A stretch of DNA of 64,000 nt, taken from Sedimenticola selenatireducens DSM 17993. GTDB taxonomy: Bacteria > Pseudomonadota > Gammaproteobacteria > Chromatiales > Chromatiaceae. The translations under genes and the position numbers were made by a program. The notes beneath the pieces are model-generated. The model searched no databases. It was not told the origin of the DNA and was given only the letters and a program-made list of their open reading frames with translations. The stretch lies in contig NZ_ATZE01000009.1 of the NCBI RefSeq assembly GCF_000428045.1, forward strand, positions 124,001-188,000, written 5' to 3'. Within the stretch, counting starts at the first letter, position 1. The number at the start of each line of letters is the position of its first letter. Shown here piece by piece: positions 17,355-26,148 of this stretch.

Positions 17355-17844
17355 GGATGATCTCCCGCTGATAGATGCCCCACTGTTGATCGGCCTCTTC
17401 GACGGCGACTTCCAGTGTCTGCAGATTGCCAAGCCCCTGGTGCGCATGCAGGGCGTCGATGAGGCGGTTGCTGATATGGTAAGCAAGCATCTCTGCCGTG
17501 GTATTGGTTATCGGCAGCAGAATGCAGCTTGCGCGGCTCAGGATAAAGCGCTTGTCATAGCTGCGGATTTCCAGCATGTCGTCTTCCCGTTCAGTCAGCG
17601 TAATCTCGTCGCTTTCGGTTGGTATCAACACGCCGTCATGCAATTCCGCGCAGATCCTGGCAGCCAGCTTGTTCAGCAGAACAAAATCGATGACGAAGGC
17701 ATCCCGGGTGTTCTCCCCGCGCGCCTCCAGTTGCAGATGGAAGTTGTGGCCGTGGATGTTTTCGCAGCTCCCATTGAAGGTGATGAAGTGCGCGGCGTTG
17801 AAATGGAGTTCGCCTGGGTGTACGCGCACTGCAAAATGGCTCAT
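17347..17844 (-). CDS. 6-pyruvoyl-tetrahydropterin synthase family protein
   Basis: A 165-residue single-domain PTPS/QueD-type protein with the complete zinc site: FNAAHF (His19) and CENIHGHNF (Cys27, His31, His33). It is the first gene of the sigma-54-linked fhc operon. A role in making the pterin part of H4MPT fits the neighbours. QueD (queuosine) is the alternative, but no queuosine genes are nearby. AGGA nine bases before the ATG is a suitable ribosome site. It contrasts with the degenerate PTPS domain at 4899-6134. Confidence 0.85.
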   Translation of the reverse strand: MSHFAVRVHPGELHFNAAHFITFNGSCENIHGHNFHLQLEARGENTRDAFVIDFVLLNKLAARICAELHDGVLIPTESDEITLTEREDDMLEIRSYDKRFILSRASCILLPITNTTAEMLAYHISNRLIDALHAHQGLGNLQTLEVAVEEADQQWGIYQREIIHA

Positions 17845-17882
17845 GTCCCGGTATCCTGCGTGTTGACTCGTTGCCTGCAGAC

Positions 17883-17898
17883 TGCAAGGCTCGGGCCA
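17883..17898 (-). promoter_or_regulatory. Sigma-54 promoter of the ptpS-fhc operon
   Basis: On the minus strand the sequence reads TGGCCCGAGCCTTGCA, matching TGGCACG-N4-TTGCW with one change and with GG and GC in exact spacing. The predicted start point near 17872 leaves a leader of about 28 bases before the ATG at 17844. It sits between the sigma-54 activator gene and the operon. Confidence 0.72.
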
Positions 17899-17914
17899 AC
17901 CGGGGAGTTGTCGG

Positions 17915-19852
17915 CTAGCGGGGCGGTTTTATATCGTAGCGCTTCATTTTCCGGTACAGAGTGTTACGGCTGATGTTCAATTTCGTGGCAACCCGCGTGA
18001 CATTCCAGTGGGCCGCCTCCAGTTCCCGGATGATGGCATCACGCTCGGCGATATCCAGTGGGTTACTGGGCCGCGCGCGCTGTCTTGGTTCACCGGCATC
18101 GTCTCCACAGTCGCAGAATATCTCTTCTGGCAGGTCGTCCAGTCCGATGCTGTTGTTGTCACAAAGGCCGATGAGTGTGCGCATGATATTGCGCAGCTGT
18201 CGCATATTGCCCGGCCATTCATAGTGCTCCAGTGCATCCAGCGCCTCTTCCGCAATGATGACGGTATCCTGACCCGCTGATTCCAGCTTCATGATATGTT
18301 GAATCAGGGCGCGTCGATCTTCCCGGTCACGCAGGGGTGGCATCTGCAGGCTGATACCGTTCAGCCGGTAGAAAAGATCCTCGCGGAAACTGCCGTCCTC
18401 AATCTGCAGCTGAAGATTCTGGTGGGTTGCGCTGATCAGACGTATATCCACCTTGATAGGGGTTTCGCTACCCAGCGGTATGACTTCCCGCTCCTCCAGC
18501 ACCCGCAGCAGACGCGCCTGCAGATGTAACGGCATGTCGCCGATCTCATCAAGAAACAGCGTGCCACCGTGGGCTTGTGCGATCTTGCCTCGGGAACCCT
18601 CTTTGCTCGCCCCGGTAAATGCACCGGGCCGGTAACCAAACAGTTCGCTCTCGATCAGTGTCTCTGGCAGCGAGGCACAGTTGACCGCCACAAACGGCTT
18701 GCTTGCCCGGCTGCTGGTTTTATGTACCGCGTTGGCGAAGACATCCTTGCCGGTGCCTGTCTCTCCAAGCAGAATGAAGGGGATGTCGAGTTCGAGCAGT
18801 TTTTTCGCCCGTTCGATATTGTGCCGCATGCGATTGTCGCCAAACTCCAGCCCTTCCAGTGTCGGTGCCTCACGAACTGCTTCCGGCACAAAGGCCCGCG
18901 CTGATCGGGCTGGCTGACGTTTAGCGCTTATATCAGGGTTCGGTGGCTGGAAACTCGCGTAGAAGCGTCTACCCTGGCTGGCATCCCGCAGTGGCAGCGG
19001 CACCATGGCCTGATTGTGCGCATTGCCGAGTGCGTTGTTGGTGCGCAGGTTAAACAGTTCTTCAAAGGGGCGGCCGATAATGTCTTTCATGTCGAGTTGG
19101 AACAGGGCACTGCGATTGGCCGCCTGAATGCGACCTGTTTCGTCGAAGGCGATGACCCCTTCACCGAGGGTGCTGATGAACTCCGGACGGCTGTGAAAAC
19201 GCAGGATATAGTTATCGCGCATTTTGCAGAGAAATATCCGGTTCTCAATCAGTTGCGCGGACATGTTGACCAGCACCATGGTGTGCTGTTGCGCCTGCCT
19301 TGATTCACCCGAGGCGTCCAGTACCGCCACCAGTTCGCCGGTGGGATCAAAGATGGGTGCGGCAGAGCAGGTGAGGCGCGTGTTCTTGGTAAAAAAGTGT
19401 TCGTCCTGGTGGATAATCAGCGGGCGCTTTTCCACCAGGCAGGTTCCCATACCATTAGTGCCCTGGGTCTTTTCACTCCAGACCGCGCCCGTTTGCAGGG
19501 CAGTCTTGACCGCGGTGTTGGTGAACATGGGGTCACCCACATAATTAAGGACAACACCGTCGTGGTCGGTCAGCAGGATCGAATGTCCTGACCCGGCGAC
19601 CTGCTGATAGAGATTGGTCATCTCTGAACGGGCAATCTCCACCAGTCGGCGGGATTTTTCCTGTCGTTCCTTGAGGTCGGAGCGGTCGACAAGCACGGGT
19701 TCCGGGCGTCGTTCCGGATCAAGGTCATACTCATCCAGACAGCGTTTCCAGGATTGGACAATGCAATCGGTGACGGGTGTTGCGTTTGTTCCGCATCCAC
19801 GAACGGTTGATGTGACCAGACCACCGTGTGCCTTATTCGTGCTGAATTCCAT
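17915..19852 (-). CDS. Sigma-54-dependent transcriptional activator, AcoR-type
   Basis: A 645-residue regulator. An N-terminal GAF-like sensor (about 60-190, SILLTDHDGVVLNYVGD, EKTQGTNGMGTCL) is followed by a PAS domain (about 215-300, STLGEGVIAFDETG), an AAA+ domain (Walker A GETGTGKDV, the sigma-54 contact loop GAFTGA, LDEIGD) and a C-terminal Fis-type helix-turn-helix (NVTRVATKLNISRNTLYRKM). It has no receiver domain, so it probably senses a small molecule. It lies 70 bases before the ptpS-fhc operon with a sigma-54 promoter between them. Relatives include AcoR and regulators of alcohol metabolism. ATG 19852 is chosen as the family-like start. Confidence 0.88.
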   Translation of the reverse strand: MEFSTNKAHGGLVTSTVRGCGTNATPVTDCIVQSWKRCLDEYDLDPERRPEPVLVDRSDLKERQEKSRRLVEIARSEMTNLYQQVAGSGHSILLTDHDGVVLNYVGDPMFTNTAVKTALQTGAVWSEKTQGTNGMGTCLVEKRPLIIHQDEHFFTKNTRLTCSAAPIFDPTGELVAVLDASGESRQAQQHTMVLVNMSAQLIENRIFLCKMRDNYILRFHSRPEFISTLGEGVIAFDETGRIQAANRSALFQLDMKDIIGRPFEELFNLRTNNALGNAHNQAMVPLPLRDASQGRRFYASFQPPNPDISAKRQPARSARAFVPEAVREAPTLEGLEFGDNRMRHNIERAKKLLELDIPFILLGETGTGKDVFANAVHKTSSRASKPFVAVNCASLPETLIESELFGYRPGAFTGASKEGSRGKIAQAHGGTLFLDEIGDMPLHLQARLLRVLEEREVIPLGSETPIKVDIRLISATHQNLQLQIEDGSFREDLFYRLNGISLQMPPLRDREDRRALIQHIMKLESAGQDTVIIAEEALDALEHYEWPGNMRQLRNIMRTLIGLCDNNSIGLDDLPEEIFCDCGDDAGEPRQRARPSNPLDIAERDAIIRELEAAHWNVTRVATKLNISRNTLYRKMKRYDIKPPR

Positions 19853-20163
19853 CCAATATATCCCGTGGCCGTAGAAAAAGTGGATACTGCACTGCCTGTT
19901 AATTAGCATAGAATGAATGTTCATTGCAAATGCTGTTTGAAGCTGGGTTTAATGCAAAGGGGGCTTTTTCTTTACGCCAGACTAACGATCACCCATATCA
20001 GAGGATGTGCTTTAAATTATGCGCGGGTCATATTGGAATCGGTAAATCTGCCAGCCTATTTCCACTCAAACTACATGGCTAATCACACGGGTGAGACGAC
20101 TTGGTGCTAATGCATTCTGTTCCTACAAGTGCTATTTTGTGATGCTTGAAAACAGGAGTGTTT
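19853..20163. promoter_or_regulatory. Divergent intergenic region upstream of the activator
   Basis: About 311 AT-richer bases between the activator gene (minus) and a membrane-protein gene (plus). It holds the palindrome AATGAA-TG-TTCATT at 19912-19925, about 60 bases upstream of the activator start, a possible operator. No promoter boxes are convincing by eye. Confidence 0.35.
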
Positions 20164-20676
20164 ATGAAGTTTGAGGTCAGTGATCAGGAGAGTAAAAAGG
20201 CCAAGGTGCCCCATGAGATTTTTCTCACCAATCTCGTGGGCAATCACATCCTCTGGTTCATCGCCTCTCTGGGGCTGGTGCGTTCCTACTGGCAGCCGCT
20301 TGCCCTGGTGCCTGTCGTTTCCATTCTCCTGCTGGGCTATACCCTGTGGCGGGCCAGGCGTTCAAAAGCCATCGATTCCTGGTTCGTGATGTGTCATTGG
20401 CAACTCTGTGCGGGGCGCAGCCGCGTCTTTATCCTGACCTTGTCGGTATTTGGTTTTATCGCCTTCCTCGGCTGGGTGGGATTTACCTATTTCGGCATGA
20501 AAGAGGTGGCGGTGATGGCCATGATAGGTGGGGCTGGTGTACTGCCGGTGATGGTCACCGTGCTGGTGTTGATCCTGATGGAATCGGATGCCCTGCACCA
20601 GGCAACCCAGCACAAGCTGCCAAATAAGATGATCGAGCGCTATCCCAATCCCGATATTCGAGTGATCGAGGAGTAG
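20164..20676 (+). CDS. Unknown four-helix membrane protein
   Basis: A 170-residue protein with a polar N-terminus and four hydrophobic segments near residues 26-42, 45-62, 88-110 and 114-138, and a charged C-terminus (ERYPNPDIRVIEE). I do not recognise the family. ATG 20164 is preceded by CAGGAG seven bases upstream; an earlier in-frame ATG lacks this. It is divergent from the sigma-54 activator. It is not obviously part of the C1 system. Confidence 0.7.
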   Translation: MKFEVSDQESKKAKVPHEIFLTNLVGNHILWFIASLGLVRSYWQPLALVPVVSILLLGYTLWRARRSKAIDSWFVMCHWQLCAGRSRVFILTLSVFGFIAFLGWVGFTYFGMKEVAVMAMIGGAGVLPVMVTVLVLILMESDALHQATQHKLPNKMIERYPNPDIRVIEE

Positions 20677-20678
20677 CC

Positions 20679-20750
20679 GTAGGTTGGGGTGAGCTTGCGA
20701 ACCCCAGCGTATTTCCATCCAACCATGATGTGGGTTCGTCCCTCACCCCA
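20679..20750. repeat. Composite palindromic repeat (GTAGGTTGGGGTGAG family)
   Basis: GTAGGTTGGGGTGAGCTTGCGAACCCCA followed, after a spacer, by GGGTTCGTCCCTCACCCCA, an inverted partner. The same family is at 43225-43253 and 63153-63238. The right end overlaps the 3' end of the TauE/SafE-like gene and contains its stop codon. Confidence 0.8.
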
Positions 20751-21432
20751 ATCGAATCGCACTCCACAGGGTGTAGATCCCGAACAGCATGACCGTGATG
20801 CCGGCCACTCGGCGGGCCGTTTGCGAACGGGCCAGTCGCGCGGCGGCGCCAGCCAGCAAGCCGATTGCCAAAAGATTGGGCAGGGTGCCGAGGGCAAAGG
20901 CGAACATCAGTCCCGCTCCCTGCAATGCGCCACCCGATGAGACCGCGTTGATCAGCATGGTATAGACCAGTCCGCACGGTACCCAGCCCCAGAGCATGCC
21001 GATGGCAAAAGCCCGGGTCGGTGAACGTACCGGCATCAACTGGCGACCCATCGGTTCAAGCCGGCGCCATAACACGCCGCCGAGCCGTTCAACCCGGTTC
21101 AGCACCATCCACCAACCGGCCAGATAGAACCCCAGCAGGATCATGAACAGCCCGGCCAGCATCAGCAGTGCCTGTTGTGCCATCTGCATGGGTAGCATGC
21201 CGGCCAGTAACACACCCAGGCCACCCATGATGGCGCCGGCAATGACATAACTGATCAGGCGTCCCAGGTTATAGGCGAGCTGGAACGGGAGCTGTGCTGT
21301 GACCGATCCGCGACTCGTCTCTGGCAGCCCGAGGGTGAGGGCGCTGACAATGCCGCCGCACATGCCGATGCAGTGGACGCCGCCGAGCAGACCGACAATA
21401 AAGGCGCTGAAATAGGGGAGTAGTGATTCCAT
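20743..21432 (-). CDS. Sulfite exporter TauE/SafE-family (COG2836-type) membrane protein
   Basis: A 229-residue membrane protein with about six hydrophobic segments. The N-terminal motif GGVHCIGMCGG (His20, Cys21, Cys25) is typical of the COG2836 group, often linked with copper handling and respiratory oxidase assembly. A second conserved stretch, GMLWGWVPCGLVYTML, lies near 143-158. Substrate is unknown. The last codons (IRLG, stop) lie in a palindromic repeat, so the end of the protein may have been reshaped by it. Confidence 0.82.
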   Translation of the reverse strand: MESLLPYFSAFIVGLLGGVHCIGMCGGIVSALTLGLPETSRGSVTAQLPFQLAYNLGRLISYVIAGAIMGGLGVLLAGMLPMQMAQQALLMLAGLFMILLGFYLAGWWMVLNRVERLGGVLWRRLEPMGRQLMPVRSPTRAFAIGMLWGWVPCGLVYTMLINAVSSGGALQGAGLMFAFALGTLPNLLAIGLLAGAAARLARSQTARRVAGITVMLFGIYTLWSAIRLG

Positions 21433-21507
21433 ACGTGGGTCAGAAGGATACCAGATTCGCAGCGGTTTTTAGCGGTGTTTCTGTCCTGTTAACTTTCGCC
21501 CCGTCCA

Positions 21508-21556
21508 GTAGGAGCGGCGCCCTCGCCGCGAATTTTGCCCGGGGCGGGCCTCCTAC
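21508..21556. repeat. REP-like palindrome GTAGGAG...CTCCTAC
   Basis: Arms GTAGGAG and CTCCTAC enclose GCGGCGCCCTCGCCGCG and a second GC-rich part. The form is close to the GTAGGAGCGGC REP sequences common in pseudomonads and other gammaproteobacteria. It lies between two minus-strand genes. Confidence 0.7.
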
Positions 21557-21595
21557 AGATTAAATCATCTCCGGGTGTGGCGGAATGAAACAAAT

Positions 21596-22816
21596 TCAGA
21601 AATAGGTGCGGAAACGCAGCGTCAGGCTGGTGGGCAAGTGGCCGAACTCGGATCGGGGATCGGCCTGCTGATCCAGCCCCCTGCCGCTGGCATACTGCAG
21701 TGACAATAACAGGTCCGACTCGTTGCTCACCGAGTAGGTGAGATTGATCTGGTGCAGGGTGGAGTTGCCCAGTTGCGCATCGCTCTCGCCGAGTGGACTG
21801 AACAGCAGCAGGTAACTGCCTCGCAACAGCGGCGTGATATCCCGCTCCAGGGTAATGCCGAGCATGCGTCGCCCGAGTTGCGGCTGCAGTCCGTAGGCCA
21901 CCAGCCGTTCGGAGGGCAGTGCCGAGAGTGTGGCCTGATTGGTGGCTCCCAACCCGTGGTCATACCATTCGATCCCGAGGAAGGTGCCTTCCTCGAACTG
22001 GTAGTCGACACCGGCAATCCAGAAAACGGCCGTTTCACCGCTCTGCTCCAGGTGGTAGTGTGCCGCCTCGACGCGCCAGCCCAGCCCGGCCCAGTCACTC
22101 TCGAAGGATGCGCCGACAATCTCGTTGCCGATGATATGGCCGGCCAGCAGCGCGAACTCGGAGCGCTCGCCGATCTGGCTGCGCAGATAGAGTGCACTGC
22201 TGTCCTTGATCCCGTCACTGCCGTTGGGGGAGAAGGCATGCACCGCCGTCAGTGAGGAGAAGGGGGAGGGATACCACTCCAGCACCGCCGCATCGATGCC
22301 CGGCTTGAAGTCGGTATCCAGGTCGGTGGGGGCGAAGGCGCCGAACACATTCAGCGGCTGCCAGAATCGGCCGCTGCCCCAGTCCACCGGTTGACGCCCG
22401 ATTCCCAGGGTCAGATCGTCGAAGCGCAGCTTGTAGGCGGCGCGGTCCAGGGTGTAGCCGATCCGCGTGGTGTGATCGCCGTCGGTTTCATGATGCCAGT
22501 CGCCGGCGAGTTCGCGATAACGGAACAGATCGCTGGAGTGTCGTCCGCCGAGCGCCACGCCGCTGGCGTGCTGGCGGGCGGTTTTCAGATGCAGCGACCA
22601 CTCGCGGTTGCCGCTGGCGCCCTCCAGCATCAGGCGCAGGCTCTGCTGGTCAGTGGTCAGGGTGTCGTTGTCCAGCGGGTTATAACCGGCATCGCCCCGT
22701 TCCGCCCGCGCGGCGCTGCCGAGCAGGGAGAGGCGCCCGGTCAGCTCCACCGCGTGCGTGGCGCTGAGCGGCAGCAACAGCGCCGTCAGCAGGCAAGTGC
22801 TAGGCCATCTGCTCAT
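21596..22816 (-). CDS. Outer-membrane beta-barrel protein of an ABC export operon
   Basis: A 406-residue protein with a signal peptide (MSRWPSTCLLTALLLPLSATHA) and mostly alternating amphipathic strands ending in RFRTYF, with the C-terminal phenylalanine expected for BAM-assembled barrels. The sequence FGIGRQP-like segment (LTLGIGRQPVDWGSGRFWQP) resembles porin-like, DUF1302-type proteins. CAGGAG four bases before ATG 22816 sets the start, inside the end of the ABC ATPase gene (17-base overlap). It is the last gene of the operon and may be the outer-membrane partner. Confidence 0.75.
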   Translation of the reverse strand: MSRWPSTCLLTALLLPLSATHAVELTGRLSLLGSAARAERGDAGYNPLDNDTLTTDQQSLRLMLEGASGNREWSLHLKTARQHASGVALGGRHSSDLFRYRELAGDWHHETDGDHTTRIGYTLDRAAYKLRFDDLTLGIGRQPVDWGSGRFWQPLNVFGAFAPTDLDTDFKPGIDAAVLEWYPSPFSSLTAVHAFSPNGSDGIKDSSALYLRSQIGERSEFALLAGHIIGNEIVGASFESDWAGLGWRVEAAHYHLEQSGETAVFWIAGVDYQFEEGTFLGIEWYDHGLGATNQATLSALPSERLVAYGLQPQLGRRMLGITLERDITPLLRGSYLLLFSPLGESDAQLGNSTLHQINLTYSVSNESDLLLSLQYASGRGLDQQADPRSEFGHLPTSLTLRFRTYF

Positions 22817-23549
22817 GGGACTCCTGCCCGATATGCTTGTCGCTGACAATTTTCCCATCACGCAGGGTGATGATGCGCTCGGCCCGCTCCATCACCCGCC
22901 GGTCGTGGGTGGAAAAGATGAAAGTGGTTTTCTCCTCGTGGGAGAGGCGGTGCATGATATCGAGCAGTGCGGTGGCATTTTCCGAATCGAGATTGGCGGT
23001 CGGTTCATCGGCCAGTACCAGGCGGGGCCCTGCGGCCAGGGCACGGGCCACGGCCACCCGCTGCTGCTGGCCGCCGCTGAGTGCCGCCGGACGGCGCTGC
23101 ATCACTTTTTCCAGCCCCACCAGCTCCAGGTAGTGTTCGGCGCGCTCGCGGCGCTCCCGCACATCACGGCCCTGCAAGACCATCACCAGCTCGACGTTCT
23201 CCAGGGCGCTCAATACCGGCACCAGGTTGTAGGCCTGGAACACAAAGCCGAGCTGAAACAGGCGAAAGTCCGACAGCTCGGCCTCCTTCAGGGTGGTGAT
23301 TGAGGTGCCATTGAGCTGGATGCTGCCATGACTGGGCGCGTCCAGTCCGCCGATGATATTCAGCAGGGTGGTTTTGCCGGAACCGGAGGGACCGACCAGT
23401 GCGGCAAACTCGCCTTCCTGCACGGTCAGGTCGATCTCCTGCAGTGCCCGCACTTCCAGTTCGCCCTGACGATAGATCTTGTCTACGCCTTGCAGAGTCA
23501 GTAGTGCCATAGCTGTTTTCCCGGCGCTGTCGTTGTCAATGGTTGTCAT
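22800..23549 (-). CDS. LolD/MacB-type ABC transporter ATPase
   Basis: A 249-residue ATPase with Walker A GPSGSGKTT, the signature LSGGQQQRVAVARALA, Walker B LVLADEPTANLD and the H-loop STHD. It belongs to the LolD/MacB/FtsE class that works with FtsX-type permeases and extracts lipoproteins or moves substrates across the envelope mechanically. GGAGG lies ten bases before ATG 23549, which overlaps the permease stop as ATGA. An internal ATG at 23510 is an alternative start. Confidence 0.93.
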   Translation of the reverse strand: MTTIDNDSAGKTAMALLTLQGVDKIYRQGELEVRALQEIDLTVQEGEFAALVGPSGSGKTTLLNIIGGLDAPSHGSIQLNGTSITTLKEAELSDFRLFQLGFVFQAYNLVPVLSALENVELVMVLQGRDVRERRERAEHYLELVGLEKVMQRRPAALSGGQQQRVAVARALAAGPRLVLADEPTANLDSENATALLDIMHRLSHEEKTTFIFSTHDRRVMERAERIITLRDGKIVSDKHIGQESHEQMA

Positions 23550-24823
23550 GTGCGCAGTGCCTCCACCGGTGTCACCCGGGACGCCTTGATGGCCGGATAG
23601 ATACCGCTGCCCAGGGTGGCGGCAAAAATCAGCAGGGTGAGTTGAAACACGCGCTCACCGGAGAGTTCGGTATAGATCACCGGGTCCATGAAGGTGCCCA
23701 TCATTTCGGTACTGCCACCCATCAGGGCGGCCATGTCGATGCCGTGGCTGGCAAACCAGAGATGCACCGCGCCGGCCACTATCCAGCCAATGCCCACAGC
23801 CAGCAGGCTGAGCAGCAGGGACTCGCAGAACACCAGCCACAGCAGGTGATAGCGGCTGATGCCGAGCGCCCGCAGCAGGCCGAACTCGCGGGTGCGCTCC
23901 AGCACGCTCATCAGCACAGTATTGAGAATACCGAACACCACCATGATCAGTATCAGCACCAGAAAGATGTAGTTGCCGGCATCGTCGACCATGATGAACT
24001 GCACCAGTTGCGGCATCATCTCGCGCCAGTCCAGTACCACTACCTGGTCGTTTTCAACCGCCGCTTTCAACTCTGCCTTCCACTCCGGCAGGCTGTCCGG
24101 GTCGTCCAGGAACAGGGCGAAACGGGTGATCGGCTGGAGGGCCGGATCGGCCCCTTCACCTTCCAGGAAGCGTCGGGCAAGCTGAATATCACTGAGTATC
24201 AGGTAATCATCCAGCTCATCCACCCTGGAGTCAAAAATGCCCCGCACCCGGCCCAGTTGCGCCTGGGAGTCACCCCCCTGTTTGCCGGCCATCAGCACCA
24301 CCTTGCTGCCGATCTTGGCCTTGAGCTTACCCGCCATGCCGTCGCCGATGAGGATGCCGCGCTGGTCGCCCGGCTCGATCCAGGTGCCGTCCACCAGTTG
24401 CGGCCGCAGCAGGTCGGCGCGCTGATCACCTTGCGGGCTGAGGCCTTCCAGGCCGGCGCCCACCGAGTTGCTGGCGGTGCTGGCCAGGATCTGCAGCGAG
24501 ATCCGCGGCTCTATCCGTCCCGCGACATCGAGACTGCCGATCTTCTCCTGCAGTGTCGTCCCATCGGTCAGGTATTTGTGGTTCGCCGGGGCCTCGATAT
24601 AACCGCGCGGCTGCACCGTCAGATGACCCTCACCCAGCTTGATGGCATTGCGGATCATCGAGTTGTGGGCGCCGTCATTGAGGCCGATCATCAGTACGGC
24701 CAGGGCGAAGCCGATGGCGATGGAGCTGAGGGTGATCAGGGTGCGCCTTCGGTGACGCCAGATATTGCGCCACGACAGCATCACCAGCATGCCGAGCGGC
24801 AGATGGCTGTGTCGCCGGTTCAT
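23546..24823 (-). CDS. FtsX-type ABC permease, second of two
   Basis: A 425-residue MacB/LolC-type permease: an N-terminal helix (residues about 15-35, SWRNIWRHRRRTLITLSSIA), a large periplasmic domain to about 290, then three C-terminal helices (IFLVLILIMVVFGILNTVLM, a LLALLAVGIGWIVAG-like segment and a final one ending near RVTPVEALRT). It overlaps both its neighbours by four bases. With the related permease at 24820-26139 it would form a heterodimer like LolCE. Confidence 0.9.
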   Translation of the reverse strand: MNRRHSHLPLGMLVMLSWRNIWRHRRRTLITLSSIAIGFALAVLMIGLNDGAHNSMIRNAIKLGEGHLTVQPRGYIEAPANHKYLTDGTTLQEKIGSLDVAGRIEPRISLQILASTASNSVGAGLEGLSPQGDQRADLLRPQLVDGTWIEPGDQRGILIGDGMAGKLKAKIGSKVVLMAGKQGGDSQAQLGRVRGIFDSRVDELDDYLILSDIQLARRFLEGEGADPALQPITRFALFLDDPDSLPEWKAELKAAVENDQVVVLDWREMMPQLVQFIMVDDAGNYIFLVLILIMVVFGILNTVLMSVLERTREFGLLRALGISRYHLLWLVFCESLLLSLLAVGIGWIVAGAVHLWFASHGIDMAALMGGSTEMMGTFMDPVIYTELSGERVFQLTLLIFAATLGSGIYPAIKASRVTPVEALRT

Positions 24824-26139
24824 CGCATCACCTCGGCCGGTCTGAGACGTACCGTGCGCCAGGCCGGGAGCAGCGAGGCGAGCAGGGTGATCACCAGCAT
24901 CAGCAGACAGGCCAGCAGCAGGTCCAGCGGTTCCAGGTGGAGTTTCATGTAGGGTTCAAACACGATGCCGCCCCAGTCGTAGCCGTCGGGCAGCATGCCA
25001 CTGAAGTCGATACCGCGTTCACCGAACAGCCCGATCACGCCGATACCCAGCAGTACGCCGGTCAGCGCCGAAACCAGACCCAGGAAAAACGACTCCAGCA
25101 GCACCATCAGCAGCAGCCAGCGCCGTTTCATGCCGATCGCCAGCAGGATGCCGAACTCGTGGGTCCGCTCATGCACCGCCATCAGCATGGTATTGAGCAT
25201 GCCCATTGAGGCCAGGGCGATGACAATGAATCCGACAAAGAAGGTGATGGTCTTGCTGATCTCCAGCATGTCGGCCACCATCGGCGTCAGCTGGCGCCAG
25301 TTGCGCACCACGGGGGTGCCGCCCAGCTCATCCAGCGGCTGCTCGCTGACCAGCTTTTTCAGTTCAGCATCCAGTTCCGCCTGCATCACCCCGAGATCAG
25401 TGGCGTCATCAAGCCGGATCACCAGTTCATGGAAACCATCTGTGAGATACATCAACTGCTGGTAGGCCGCGATCGACATCAGTACACCCATGCGGTCGAA
25501 GTTCGGCTCCAGTGGCTTGAGTATCGCCGCCACCCGGTACAGGGCGTTGCCGATGCTGCCGTCGGCGGCCTGGGTGACCAGCACCAGTTCGCTGCCCGGT
25601 TGCAGCTTCATGTTTTTCGCCAGCTGGGCACCGATCACCAGGTTGTTGCGGGGAAGGCCATCCTGGCTGTCGTCGGCGGGCCCCAGGTCCATCTTACCCT
25701 GGCGTACCTGTTGCAGCATCCGGGTGACCTGCGGTTCACGCGCCGGATCGACCGCCTTGATCAGCACCCCGGTGGAGGTCTCCGCCGTACTGGCCAGGCC
25801 GGAGGCGTAAAGGCGGGGCGCCAGGCTGATTTCGGGGAACACCCCGGCGATTGTGTCCAGGTAGGACCAGGGCAGGGTGGCATACAGGTCCTGATCGTCC
25901 ACATAGGCCTGGCGATGTATCTGCAGATGGCCGATCGAGATCGCCGTGGCCTGGTGTACCATCTGGCGGATCATCCCCTCCATCATCGCGGCGTAGAGGA
26001 TCACCATCACCAGCCCGCCGGCCAGTGCGCCAATGGTCAGGATGCTGCGCACCGGACTGCGCCAGATATTGCGCCAGGCGATGAACAGCAGCATGGGCAG
26101 GCGGCTGGCGTCAGCGTGCAGTTGGTCTGAATGCTTCAT
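24820..26139 (-). CDS. FtsX-type ABC permease, first of two
   Basis: A 439-residue permease with the same plan as its partner: N-terminal WRNIWRSPVRSILTIGALAGG, a periplasmic domain and three C-terminal helices (FFVGFIVIALASMGMLNTML and following), ending LLPAWRTVRLRPAEVMR. It starts nine bases after the LolA-like gene. The pair resembles LolC/LolE in layout but sits with its own LolA-like protein and barrel, so it is probably a paralogous export system, not the housekeeping Lol machine. Confidence 0.9.
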   Translation of the reverse strand: MKHSDQLHADASRLPMLLFIAWRNIWRSPVRSILTIGALAGGLVMVILYAAMMEGMIRQMVHQATAISIGHLQIHRQAYVDDQDLYATLPWSYLDTIAGVFPEISLAPRLYASGLASTAETSTGVLIKAVDPAREPQVTRMLQQVRQGKMDLGPADDSQDGLPRNNLVIGAQLAKNMKLQPGSELVLVTQAADGSIGNALYRVAAILKPLEPNFDRMGVLMSIAAYQQLMYLTDGFHELVIRLDDATDLGVMQAELDAELKKLVSEQPLDELGGTPVVRNWRQLTPMVADMLEISKTITFFVGFIVIALASMGMLNTMLMAVHERTHEFGILLAIGMKRRWLLLMVLLESFFLGLVSALTGVLLGIGVIGLFGERGIDFSGMLPDGYDWGGIVFEPYMKLHLEPLDLLLACLLMLVITLLASLLPAWRTVRLRPAEVMR

Positions 26140-26148
26140 GGTGGCCGT

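Noticed and set aside
23543-24952. A 469-codon open frame on the plus strand
   Set aside because: Antisense to the FtsX permease gene; Gln/His-rich low-complexity translation with no recognisable motif.
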